Below are positions 24,674-32,719 of a DNA stretch of 64,000 nucleotides, in pieces. The DNA comes from JABFRG01 sp038210445 (GTDB lineage Bacteria; Myxococcota_A; Polyangia; Polyangiales; Polyangiaceae): positions 124,001 to 188,000 of the forward strand of contig JBBQWQ010000004.1 in the NCBI GenBank assembly GCA_038210445.1, written 5' to 3'. The position numbers and the translations under genes were made by a program. The stretch's first letter is position 1; each line of letters opens with the position of its first letter. The notes under the pieces were generated by a model, which saw nothing but the letters and a program-made list of their open reading frames with translations, ran no database searches and had not been told where the DNA came from.

Positions 24674-25960
24674 GTGGAAAGCGTATCCCTTCTGATCGTC
24701 GGCGCAGGAATCAGCGGTCTCGCCACCGCCGCGTTTTCGAAGGACCCAGACTACCTGGTGCTGGAGAGAGACACCGAGATCGGCGGCTACTGCAAGACCG
24801 TGAAGCAAGATGGCTTCGTCTGGGACTACTCCGGGCACTTCTTCCACTTCAAACACCCGGATATCGAAGCGTGGCTCCGCGAGCGCATGGTGGGGCAGGA
24901 GATTCGCACCATCGAGAAGAAGAGCTTCATCCACTTCCGCGGCACCCAGATCGACTTCCCCTTCCAGAAGAACATTCACCAGCTGCCGAAGGAAGACTTC
25001 ATCGAGTGCCTGGTCGACCTGTACTTCGCGCGCTCCAGCGACGTACCGCGGCCCACAGACGGCGCGCCGCCCAAGGCCGACGAGAGCTTCCGCGACATGC
25101 TGCTCTCGCGCTTCGGCGCGGGCATCTGCGAGAAGTTTCTCATCCCTTACAACGAGAAGCTCTACGCGTGCGATCTCGCTTCGCTCGACAACGACGCCAT
25201 GGGGCGCTTCTTTCCCCACGCCGACCTCACCGACATCATTCGCAACATGCGCGAGCGCGACAACGCGAGCTACAACGCCCACTTCACGTATCCGCAGGGC
25301 GGCGCCATCGAGTACGTGAACGCCATCATGAGCCGGGTCCGGCCGGGCGGCGTCGCCACCGGCGAATCTCTGGTGTCCATCGACACCGAGAAGCGCGTGG
25401 TTCGCACCAGCAAGCGGCAAATTCGCTACCAGCAGCTGGTGTCGTCTATGCCCTTCAACCAGCTCTTGCGCACGACCGGCATGACCCACGAGCCGTCGGT
25501 GTACTCGTGGAACAAGGTGCTGGTGTTCAACCTGGGCTTCGATCGCAAGGGCCCGAAGGATGTGCACTGGCTCTACTTTCCCGAGCGCGAAACCTCGTTT
25601 TACCGCGTGGGCTTCTACGACAACATCTTCGAAAGCGACCGCATGAGCCTCTACGTGGAGCTTGGCTACGCCAAGGACGCCGAGGTCGACGCTGCCGCCA
25701 TGCTCCCTCGCGTGCTGGCCGATCTGGAGAAGGCCGGTATCGTTCAGGGTCACCAGCTGGTGTCGCACCACTCGGTGGTCATGGACCCTGCATACGTGCA
25801 TATTACACGAAAATCGATCCGAGAGCGTGCGCGCCTGGGCGAGATCCTCGCCGCCCAGGATGTGCACAGCATCGGCCGCTACGGCGGCTGGACGTACTGT
25901 TCCATCGAGGACAACATCGTCGAGGCCAGGGCCCTCGCTACCCAGCTCGCCGCGCGATAG
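24674..25960 (+). CDS. FAD-dependent oxidoreductase, UDP-galactopyranose mutase-like
   Basis: A 428-residue flavoprotein. The N-terminal Rossmann motif is LLIVGAGISGLATAAF (5-21) with the Glu of LVLERD about 30 residues on, and GGYCKTVKQDGFVWDYSGHFFHF resembles the UGM/amine-oxidase FAD contact region. The C terminus has IGRYGGWTYCSIEDNIVEA, typical of UDP-galactopyranose mutase relatives (GRYGxWxY). It may isomerise or desaturate a nucleotide sugar for surface glycan synthesis; a protoporphyrinogen-oxidase-like role is less likely. GTG 24674 is the start. Its 3' end overlaps the acyltransferase gene on the other strand by 82 bases. One palindrome copy lies at AYVHITRK. Confidence 0.85.
   Translation: MESVSLLIVGAGISGLATAAFSKDPDYLVLERDTEIGGYCKTVKQDGFVWDYSGHFFHFKHPDIEAWLRERMVGQEIRTIEKKSFIHFRGTQIDFPFQKNIHQLPKEDFIECLVDLYFARSSDVPRPTDGAPPKADESFRDMLLSRFGAGICEKFLIPYNEKLYACDLASLDNDAMGRFFPHADLTDIIRNMRERDNASYNAHFTYPQGGAIEYVNAIMSRVRPGGVATGESLVSIDTEKRVVRTSKRQIRYQQLVSSMPFNQLLRTTGMTHEPSVYSWNKVLVFNLGFDRKGPKDVHWLYFPERETSFYRVGFYDNIFESDRMSLYVELGYAKDAEVDAAAMLPRVLADLEKAGIVQGHQLVSHHSVVMDPAYVHITRKSIRERARLGEILAAQDVHSIGRYGGWTYCSIEDNIVEARALATQLAAR
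25796..25808. repeat. Dispersed palindrome GTGYA-N3-TGCAC, site 6
   Basis: The plus strand reads GTGCA-TAT-TACAC (minus: GTGTA-ATA-TGCAC). In the flavoprotein gene the codons are GTG CAT ATT ACA CGA AAA for Val-His-Ile-Thr-Arg-Lys: five A/T-ending codons in a row, which is exceptional for this gene. Confidence 0.8.
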
Positions 25961-26793
25961 GGGAAGGCCAGTCGCGCCAGTCGCGCCGGCCGCCGAATCC
26001 GCCCGAGTACGGGCACGCGGTTGTGGCTCATGGAGTCGAGGGCGCGCTGCATGAGGGCGCGCACTTGGGCGTCGACGCGGGCGACGGTCTCGGCTTCCGT
26101 TTCTCCCGGCAGCGCATGGGTGGGCACCGGCGGTAGGGCGCGAATGGTTATCTGCGTGGGCAGCGGCAGATAGAACGGTGGCGGCCCCCAGAACACCATC
26201 CAGGGCAGGCAAAGCATGAACGGAAACACCTGCAAGCGAAGGCGCCGCGGTAGCCCCAGCGCCCGAGCCAACCGCTGACCATCGCTGAGAATGAGCAGGC
26301 CTTCATGGGCGCCGACGCTCACCACCGGACAGATGGGAACGCCCGCGCGCACCGCCACCCGCGCGTAGCCGGTGCGCCCCGCAAACTCTACCCGGTGGCG
26401 TTTGTGGAAAGGCTTCTCGGCGTCGAAGTCGCCGCCCGGGTACACCATCACGCGGGCCCCCGCGGCGAGCAGACGCTCGGCGGCGCTCGGCTCTGCCCGC
26501 ACGGCGCCCAGGCGGGCTGCAGCTCGTGCCAGCGCGCCGCCCTTGGCCAGAAGGTCGTGGGCCAGCACGTACAGCGGCGCGTGCGGATGCTCGAGATAGT
26601 AGTGGGCGAACCACAGAAACATGTCGGGCATCATCACGCTGCCGTTGTGGGTGCCGACCCCCAGAAAGCCGCCCGCCGGCAGATGATGCAAGCCCTCCAC
26701 CTGGGCGCGAAAGTACAGGCGCCCGATGCGCCGCAGCACGCCGGCCACCCGGTGCACGAGCGCGGGGTCGTAGGTCGCTTCCGGCGCGCTCAT
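25879..26793 (-). CDS. PlsC/DGAT-type acyltransferase-like protein
   Basis: A 304-residue protein resembling glycerolipid acyltransferases of the DGAT2/hypothetical LPLAT group. The acceptor motif region is GVGTHNGSVMMPDMFLW (His then Asp, spaced wider than the canonical HX4D), followed by ARVMVYPGGDFDAEKPF, equivalent to the FPEG block, and a hydrophobic segment VFPFMLCLPWMVFWGPPPFYLPLP. It likely transfers an acyl group to a lysolipid or other alcohol at the membrane. ATG 26793 overlaps the stop of the upstream gene by four bases. The last ~27 codons lie antisense to the conserved end of the flavoprotein gene. Confidence 0.8.
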   Translation of the reverse strand: MSAPEATYDPALVHRVAGVLRRIGRLYFRAQVEGLHHLPAGGFLGVGTHNGSVMMPDMFLWFAHYYLEHPHAPLYVLAHDLLAKGGALARAAARLGAVRAEPSAAERLLAAGARVMVYPGGDFDAEKPFHKRHRVEFAGRTGYARVAVRAGVPICPVVSVGAHEGLLILSDGQRLARALGLPRRLRLQVFPFMLCLPWMVFWGPPPFYLPLPTQITIRALPPVPTHALPGETEAETVARVDAQVRALMQRALDSMSHNRVPVLGRIRRPARLARLAFPYRAASWVARALASTMLSSMEQYVQPP

Positions 26794-28202
26794 TCCGCCT
26801 GGAGCGAGAGGAGCCATGCGTGTGGCTCGGCAACGACCTCGTCGGGATCGTAAGGAAACTTCGGATCGCCCAGGTTCACGCCCACCAGGAGAATCTGCGC
26901 CGCGTCGTCCAGGTTGGCCAGCGACATCTGCACCTCGGTGGCGCGTTCCGGCGTTCCCACCGTGATGCGGGCCTTTTCCCTGAAGTTTTCGTCCAGCTTC
27001 ACGCACACCCAGCGAATCCGCGCCTCGTACTCCCACGCGGCTTCCAGGCGAAGGCGCGAGCCCTTGGGCGCACCGCGGTGATCGACCAGCACGTAGCTCA
27101 CGCCGTGCTGGGCAATGGGCCGGGCCGAGAGCAAGCGCCGCGCCTTCTCGGGCCAGGGAATCGACCAGTCGATGGTGGGCGCCGGCGCCTCGGTGTCGAC
27201 GAAGCGCGGATCACCGCGCCCCATGAAGGCCCGATCCACCGCGTAGTCGACCAGCACGTCTTCCAGCTTCGAGCCGGTGAAGCGCACGTCTTTGAGGCTC
27301 TCTCCGAGAACATCGAACGCGTCGGGCTCGTCGACCCACCGCAGCGAGTCTGCGGGGGTCTGGGTGGGCGCGAAGGCCCACACCATGCGCAAAAGGCGCC
27401 CGGGCGCCGCGCCGCAGTGGCGGTCGAGCCACTGAAAAAAGCCGGTGGAGGCATGGTTGTATACTGCACTGGAGGGGCTGCCTCCGGAGGCGAAGCCGGT
27501 CATCCACGACACCTCGGGATGGCTGGCAAATACCTGCGCCTCGGCCAGGCGGCGGCCGTCGGCGCACCCGGCTGCGAGATGGGCCAGCGTTCGCGCCATG
27601 CCCTCGCGGGTCGCGTCGTCCAGGGCCGGTGCGCTGCGTCGGGCGGCGGCCAGCGCGAGCCCCTCGGCCATCGCGGTGTCGAGGGTGCAGCCCCGGGAAA
27701 GACCTCGCGGAACCCGTACGAAGGCGCTGCTGCGATCGACGTCGCTCCAGAAGGCGCGCGTTCCCATCGGCGCGTCGGCCACCTCGGTGGCCGCGAGATA
27801 CACTTGCAGGGTTCCGGTGGCGAGGTCCGGATCCGGCGCTGGCACTTCGAGCGCGAGGGTCAGTGTCTCGTACATGCGCTCGGCCGCGTCGAGGCCATCG
27901 AGCACCTCGCGGGCACCGTCGCCGTGTACGCAAACCGGGACTCGATAACTACATGCACGGCGGTGAAGTACGGGCCGCTCGACGCCGCGGTCGATGCGCG
28001 GCCCTTCAGCCCCCGATCGCCGGTGCGGCGGCTCTTCGGCCCTTCCCAAGGCGCTCCCCAGGGCGATCGCCACGAAAAGCGCGAGCGCTGCCGTAGGCCG
28101 CAAAGGAGCCGCCCGCCTCGCCCGCCTCGAAGGGGCACCGAACCGCCGAGCCGAAGCTCCTGGAGAGTGAAGCGTATTTGACACCTTCGAACTCACCCAC
28201 AT
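26790..28202 (-). CDS. Secreted protein of unknown function
   Basis: A 470-residue protein with an Arg-rich N terminus and a hydrophobic segment (ALALFVAIALGSALGRAEE) at about residues 38-56, consistent with a signal peptide if translation begins later than ATG 28202. The mature part has paired Cys (RRACSYRVPVCVHG, RGCTLD, AAGCADGR, DRHCGAAPG) and a regular alpha/beta pattern. A segment EGMARTLAHLAAG with later WMTGFASGGSPSS hints at a peptidase-like or carbohydrate-active fold, but no catalytic set is convincing. Translational overlap with the downstream acyltransferase gene suggests a joint role in the envelope. A near-match of the dispersed palindrome is at 27457-27469. Confidence 0.72.
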   Translation of the reverse strand: MWVSSKVSNTLHSPGASARRFGAPSRRARRAAPLRPTAALALFVAIALGSALGRAEEPPHRRSGAEGPRIDRGVERPVLHRRACSYRVPVCVHGDGAREVLDGLDAAERMYETLTLALEVPAPDPDLATGTLQVYLAATEVADAPMGTRAFWSDVDRSSAFVRVPRGLSRGCTLDTAMAEGLALAAARRSAPALDDATREGMARTLAHLAAGCADGRRLAEAQVFASHPEVSWMTGFASGGSPSSAVYNHASTGFFQWLDRHCGAAPGRLLRMVWAFAPTQTPADSLRWVDEPDAFDVLGESLKDVRFTGSKLEDVLVDYAVDRAFMGRGDPRFVDTEAPAPTIDWSIPWPEKARRLLSARPIAQHGVSYVLVDHRGAPKGSRLRLEAAWEYEARIRWVCVKLDENFREKARITVGTPERATEVQMSLANLDDAAQILLVGVNLGDPKFPYDPDEVVAEPHAWLLSLQAE

Positions 28203-28252
28203 ATAACCGAAGCGTCCGGTTTTTTTGGCCGAGACTTCTCCCGAGGACCTCC

Positions 28253-28804
28253 ATGGCAGTTGCCAAATTCGACCCCCGCGGCGCCGTGACCTTCGACGTA
28301 CAGCGTGGGGCAGTCAACGCGGCGCCGGAAGAGCGAGTGCTCCTCGTCGGTGGAGACGCGCTCGACGAAGCCTGCGGACGCCTCGGCGCCGAAGGAACCC
28401 GCGCCCTCGGGCTCGCCATGGGCCGCGCCGCCGGTGCTCGCATCGCGTCGTCGCTGGGTGGCGTCGGCAAGGTGCGCGAAGCATCGCTCGACGTGGTCGT
28501 CACCTACCTCGCCGGTGAGCTATCGGTGCGCGGCGTCGGCCTCGTCACCATCGAGCGCTGGGGCCGGGCCATGGTGGTCGCCGTGGAGAACCCGGCGTGC
28601 ACCAACGCCGAGCTCCTTGCTGCCATCATCGAGGGCGCCTTCGGTGAGAGCACCGGGCGCGAGCTCGGAACCGCCACCGTCGGCGTGGGCAACCCGGTTC
28701 GCGTGCTTCTCGCCAGCCCAGCGTCGGCCGCCCGTGCGCGCGCCTTGCACGAGGCAGGAAACGACTTCGCCACGGTGCTCACCAAGCTTCAGGAAGGTGC
28801 ATGA
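28253..28804 (+). CDS. V4R-like small-ligand domain protein lacking conserved cysteines
   Basis: A 183-residue protein. The order of elements resembles V4R/H-NOX-like domains: a helix ALGLAMGRAAGARIASSLGG, strands around VGLVTIERWGRAMVVAVENP, then a helix AELLAAIIEGAFGESTGRELG and a final strand GNPVRVLLASP in place of the usual GDPxCxF end. V4R domains bind small hydrophobic molecules; the Cys ligands are missing here, so this assignment is tentative. ATG 28253 follows a CCGAGGACC stretch. The gene overlaps the next by four bases. Confidence 0.62.
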   Translation: MAVAKFDPRGAVTFDVQRGAVNAAPEERVLLVGGDALDEACGRLGAEGTRALGLAMGRAAGARIASSLGGVGKVREASLDVVVTYLAGELSVRGVGLVTIERWGRAMVVAVENPACTNAELLAAIIEGAFGESTGRELGTATVGVGNPVRVLLASPASAARARALHEAGNDFATVLTKLQEGA

Positions 28805-29304
28805 TGGGAGCTCCCGAGACCGTCGCCCGACTCGAATCACTCCTGGCGCGCGTGCAAAAGCGCGCGGCTGAACCGCGACTGCAGGCTGCTGCCGCGGCGG
28901 TGGCGGTGGCGCCGCAGCCGAAGCCCGCCAAGCCGCAGGCTGAAATGATGCGGCCCACGCCCATCGCCGTCCCCGCCGCGCGCGATCTCCAGAAGGCCGA
29001 CGAGTCGCAGGTCGACCTTCACGCCGAGGTGCCTCCCCACCCGGAATCGTCGTCGCGCATGGCGGTGCCGCTCCAGGTGCGAAAGCCCCCCGAGTCGGGC
29101 AAGCAAGTGGCCCGGGCCCCGGCGATACCGGAGAGCAGCCCCGAAATCCCCGTGTCCGAGGCGGCGCTGGAAACAGTCGCTGCTGCCTCGGAGGTCACGC
29201 GACCGCAGATCATCGACGCGCCGGTGGCTGCCTTCGTGAACGAAGCGGCGGCTGCACCCGAGCGCAACTTCGGCAACGTCCTCGACGACGCGCTCGAGTT
29301 CTAG
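28801..29304 (+). CDS. Disordered Ala/Pro/Glu-rich protein coupled to the V4R-like gene
   Basis: A 167-residue protein with a 20-residue helix-prone N terminus (ETVARLESLLARVQKRAAEP), then low-complexity Ala/Val/Pro/Glu sequence and a short conserved-looking end RNFGNVLDDALEF. It has the amino-acid bias of an intrinsically disordered linker or scaffold; the two terminal segments may be contact points for partners. Its ATG overlaps the stop of the V4R-like gene (ATGA), so the two probably work together. No family recognised. It converges with miaA. Confidence 0.65.
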   Translation: MMGAPETVARLESLLARVQKRAAEPRLQAAAAAVAVAPQPKPAKPQAEMMRPTPIAVPAARDLQKADESQVDLHAEVPPHPESSSRMAVPLQVRKPPESGKQVARAPAIPESSPEIPVSEAALETVAAASEVTRPQIIDAPVAAFVNEAAAAPERNFGNVLDDALEF

Positions 29305-29305
29305 C

Positions 29306-30226
29306 CTACACGTAGCGAACGGGCTCGTGGTTGAGCCAGGTGCGCTGGCGGCGCGCGAATATGCGTGTAGATTGCACAATTTTGGCGCGTAGCTCCTCCA
29401 GAGGCAGCCGGCCCTCCACGTGCTCCAGCACCTCGTGGTACCCCACCGAGCCCATGGCGCGCACGCTGCCCAGGCCAGCTCCGCGGAGCGTCGCCACCTC
29501 GCCCACCCAGCCCTGGCCGAGCCAGGCGTCGACCCGGGCCTCGATGCGTTGGGTCAGCACTTCCTTGTCGACGTCGAGGGCAAAGAGCGCAGACGGGTAG
29601 CGCTCCTCGGCGAACGCGTGCTCCCTCTGCCAGTCGCTCAGCGGCCGACCCGAGAGCTCGTACACCTCCAGCGCGCGGCTCACCCGCACGAAGTCGTTGG
29701 GGTGCAGGCGCAGCGCCGAGGCCGGGTCGATCTCGGCCAGTCGCGCATGAAGCGCCGGGCGACCGTCGCGCGCGGCCTCTGCCTCGAGCCGCGCGCGCAC
29801 CTCGGCCGAGCCTTTGGGGGCCGAGGCCAGACCGCGCAGGAGCGCCTTGGCCCACAGGTAGGTGCCGCCGCAGAGCACCACGCGCTTGCCGCGACCGCGA
29901 ATGTCGCCGATGGCCTGGTCGGCCAGCTCCACGAAGGTGGCCGCGTCGAGTGCAGCGTCCGGCGCGACCACGCTCACCAGGTGGTGCCGCGCGCGTCGCA
30001 GCTCGCCCTCACTGGGCTTGCCGGAGCCAATGTCGAAGCGCTGGTAGATCTGCACGCTGTCGATGCTGACAATCTCGGCGTCCAGGCGCTCGGCCAGCTC
30101 CACGGCGAGCTCGGTCTTGCCGCTGGCGGTGGGACCGACGATGCCCACCAGCGTCGCCGCATCCTCCGGCAACGCCGCGAGCACCCGATCTGCGCGCTCA
30201 GCGACCGACTTTGCGCTCGAGCTCAT
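29306..30226 (-). CDS. miaA: tRNA dimethylallyltransferase
   Basis: A 306-residue MiaA. The P-loop is GPTASGKT at 31-38; IVSIDSVQIYQRFDIGSGKPS is the DSxQVY...KP block, RVSRALEVYELSGRPLS follows, and the C terminus has the conserved STRIFARRQRTWLNH. The enzyme adds dimethylallyl to A37 of tRNAs reading UNN codons. The gene lies downstream of mutL, with the ATG at 30226 overlapping the mutL end by 29 bases (a second in-frame ATG is at 30235). The conserved QSTR segment is encoded by one copy of the dispersed palindrome. Confidence 0.95.
   Translation of the reverse strand: MSSSAKSVAERADRVLAALPEDAATLVGIVGPTASGKTELAVELAERLDAEIVSIDSVQIYQRFDIGSGKPSEGELRRARHHLVSVVAPDAALDAATFVELADQAIGDIRGRGKRVVLCGGTYLWAKALLRGLASAPKGSAEVRARLEAEAARDGRPALHARLAEIDPASALRLHPNDFVRVSRALEVYELSGRPLSDWQREHAFAEERYPSALFALDVDKEVLTQRIEARVDAWLGQGWVGEVATLRGAGLGSVRAMGSVGYHEVLEHVEGRLPLEELRAKIVQSTRIFARRQRTWLNHEPVRYV
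29365..29377. repeat. Dispersed palindrome GTGYA-N3-TGCAC, site 7
   Basis: The plus strand reads GTGTA-GAT-TGCAC. In miaA (reverse strand) the codons are AAA ATT GTG CAA TCT ACA CGC ATA for Lys-Ile-Val-Gln-Ser-Thr-Arg-Ile, of which six end in A or T, within the protein's conserved C-terminal motif. Confidence 0.8.
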
Positions 30227-31985
30227 CGAAACCAATCCGGGTGATCACGGGGCGGCCGTGGGGGCAGTAGCCGGCGAAGTCGACCTCGTCGAGGGCTGCC
30301 AGAAGCGCCGCCACTTCGGCGGCTTCTACAGCGTCGCCGGCACGCACCGAGCCGTGGCAGGCCATGGTCGCCAGCACGCGGTCCACGGCCGCGGAAAACG
30401 GGCGATCGCCCTCGCGCGACACCTCGGCGAGCAAGTCGCGGAGGAGCCGCGCCGGGTCGCTTTTGCGAAGGAGCGCCGGCACCGCCGCCACCGCGATGGC
30501 GCCCTTGCCGATGCGCCGCACGTCGAGGCCCATCCGCTCGATGGTTTCGCGATCGTCGTCTACCCGCGCCGCGTCGACCTCCGAGAGCTCCACCACTTCC
30601 GGCGTGAGCAGCCGTTGCAGCGCCACCTCGCGCTTGCCGTAGGCCTTCTTCAAACGATCGAAGGTGACCCGCTCGTGCGAGGCATGCTGGTCGAGCACGT
30701 AGAGGCCATCGCCGCCCTCGCACAGCAGGAACATGCTCTTGATCTGCCCCACGTAGCGCAGCGTCCCGTAGAAACGAACCGAACGAAAGAGGCTCGGCTC
30801 GTCGGCCAGCGCGCTCGCTCCGCTGGGGAGCGCCGCGGTCGCCGCCGTGTACGCGCCGGCCTGCGCGAAGGCGCCCTGGGGAGCAGCCGGCCCTTGCGCC
30901 GTGACGGGCGCGCCGCCCAGGCCACTGCCGCCGTGGCTACCGCTGCTGTTCCGCCGGAAAAAGCTCTCGCCACCGCCGCTCGGTCCGATGGCGCCAGGCA
31001 CCGAGAATACCCGGGTGAGCTCCGGCCCTAACCCGCGCGCCACGGCTTCGAAGAGCGCCCGTGCATCCTGAAAGCGCACCTCGGCCTTTTGCGGGTGCAC
31101 GTTCACGTCGACGAGCTCGGGCGGCAATTCCAGGTAGAGTACACCAATAGGATACCGGCCGCCCTCCAGGATGGAACCGTAGGCATGGGCCACCGCCCGG
31201 GCCAGCGAACGATCGCGAATTGGGCGCCCGTTGACCAGCAGATGCAGCGCCATGGCCCCGGCGCGCGCTCGCTCCGGCGGTCCCAACAGGGCTTCGCCGC
31301 GCAATGGGCCCCGCTCGAACGCCACCCGGGTAAGCTCTTCACCGCCCAGCACGTCGCGCACGCGCGCCTCGCGCGAAGGCGCACGCAGGTACTCGCGGAC
31401 CCGTCGGCCCTCGCGGGTTAGGGTGAACGTTACGTCGGGCCGGGACAGCGCCGCGTAGAACACCGCGTCGGTCACCTGCGCACTTTCTGTGGCAGTCGAC
31501 TTCAGGAATTTCCGCCGAGCTGGCACGTTGAAGAACAGATCGCGCACCTCGACCCGCGTGCCTACGGTGGCAGCGCAGGGGCGCGGCTCGTGGCGACGCT
31601 CGCCTTCGATAACAATCTCGACCCCGGCATTGGCGGTGGCCTCGCGGGTAACCAGGCGCAGCCGGGACACCGACGCGATGCTGGGCAATGCCTCGCCGCG
31701 AAAACCGAAGGTACGAAGCTGCGCCAGGTCGGCCACCGCTGCGATTTTGCTGGTGGCGTGACGCTCTACCGCCAGCCAGGCGTCTTCTTCGCTCATGCCC
31801 ACGCCGTCGTCGGTCACCGAGAGCAGCGTGACGCCGCCGTCGTTGGCCTCCACGTCGACCCGCGCCGCCTCGGCGTCGAGGGCGTTCTCGATGAGCTCCT
31901 TGGCGACGCTACCCGGCCTTTCGACCACTTCGCCGGCGGCGATCTGGTCGACAAGGTGGCTATCCAGTCGACGAACCCGACCCAT
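30198..31985 (-). CDS. mutL: DNA mismatch repair protein MutL
   Basis: A 595-residue MutL. The N-terminal GHKL ATPase has IAAGEVVERPGSVAKELIENALDA, DDGVGM and RHATSKI; GFRGEALPSIASV and NVHPQKAEVRF follow. A Gly/Ser/Ala linker separates it from the C-terminal dimerisation domain, which has DQHASHERVTFD near 431, MACHGSVRAGD and CPHGRP. These correspond to the metal-binding endonuclease motifs DQHA(X)2E(X)4E, AC-R and CPHGRP, except that the last Glu of the first is Asp. Nicking activity is therefore probable. ATG 31985 begins MGRVRRLD. It ends inside the start region of miaA, the usual mutL-miaA pairing. Confidence 0.95.
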   Translation of the reverse strand: MGRVRRLDSHLVDQIAAGEVVERPGSVAKELIENALDAEAARVDVEANDGGVTLLSVTDDGVGMSEEDAWLAVERHATSKIAAVADLAQLRTFGFRGEALPSIASVSRLRLVTREATANAGVEIVIEGERRHEPRPCAATVGTRVEVRDLFFNVPARRKFLKSTATESAQVTDAVFYAALSRPDVTFTLTREGRRVREYLRAPSREARVRDVLGGEELTRVAFERGPLRGEALLGPPERARAGAMALHLLVNGRPIRDRSLARAVAHAYGSILEGGRYPIGVLYLELPPELVDVNVHPQKAEVRFQDARALFEAVARGLGPELTRVFSVPGAIGPSGGGESFFRRNSSGSHGGSGLGGAPVTAQGPAAPQGAFAQAGAYTAATAALPSGASALADEPSLFRSVRFYGTLRYVGQIKSMFLLCEGGDGLYVLDQHASHERVTFDRLKKAYGKREVALQRLLTPEVVELSEVDAARVDDDRETIERMGLDVRRIGKGAIAVAAVPALLRKSDPARLLRDLLAEVSREGDRPFSAAVDRVLATMACHGSVRAGDAVEAAEVAALLAALDEVDFAGYCPHGRPVITRIGFDELERKVGR

Positions 31986-31987
31986 GG

Positions 31988-32644
31988 TCAGCGCTCGGAA
32001 ATGGGCGCTCGTGCGTCGTCGTAGTACTCGCGGGTGCGGCGCCGCGTGAGTGCCAGCACCACCAAGCCAGCGAGCGCGGTACGGAGCACCAGCACGCCCA
32101 CCAGAACGGTGGGAAGCGCCTTCACCAGGAGCTGGTCGGCCTCCACCACCTGTCGCCGCTCTTCGTCGGTCTTGGCGGTAGCCTCGGTGCGCGCGAGCTG
32201 CTGTGCCCGCACCAGGTCGCGCTCCGCCCACCGAACCTCGGGTTGCGCGAAGAACGTGACCACCGCGAGCACCATCTGCGCGAACACCATCTGCGCCAGC
32301 AGCCGTGGCGAGCCGGTGCGCCGCATGAACGCCGAGACGGTCAGGGTCATCATGGCGAAGCCCAGCAAGAAGCCGGCGATGGTCAGCGGCAGCCCGCTGC
32401 GCTTGTGCGCGTCCATGACGGTGATCAGGTGCGCGAGCGCCTGCTCGACCGCCGCGCGTCGCGCGTCGGAGGCACCATCGAGGGCGCCCGGAATCAACAC
32501 CGGGTCCAGGCGATAGGCGCCGATGCCCTGGTAGCCCTGCGAGCACCCGGCGGCGCCCATGAGGAAAGACACGACCAGCGCAGCGACCAGGTAGAGGGGT
32601 CGCCGTTTGGCAGGAGCAGCGCTCTCCGGGGGAATCGAATCCAA
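31988..32644 (-). CDS. Membrane protein of unknown function
   Basis: A 218-residue protein with helices near residues 16-34 (LYLVAALVVSFLMGAAGC), 85-107, 115-133 and 180-200, and a charged loop between the third and fourth. The first helix ends in MGAAGC, so it could alternatively be a lipoprotein signal; the extra helices argue for an integral protein. It is two bases upstream of mutL and should be cotranscribed with it. No family recognised. Confidence 0.7.
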   Translation of the reverse strand: MDSIPPESAAPAKRRPLYLVAALVVSFLMGAAGCSQGYQGIGAYRLDPVLIPGALDGASDARRAAVEQALAHLITVMDAHKRSGLPLTIAGFLLGFAMMTLTVSAFMRRTGSPRLLAQMVFAQMVLAVVTFFAQPEVRWAERDLVRAQQLARTEATAKTDEERRQVVEADQLLVKALPTVLVGVLVLRTALAGLVVLALTRRRTREYYDDARAPISER

Positions 32645-32719
32645 GGTACCCTGCGCTTAGCACGCGGTGCCGAGGCCGACCATCGGTTCCCCGCGGAAAA
32701 TGTGGTACCTGTCGTGGGA

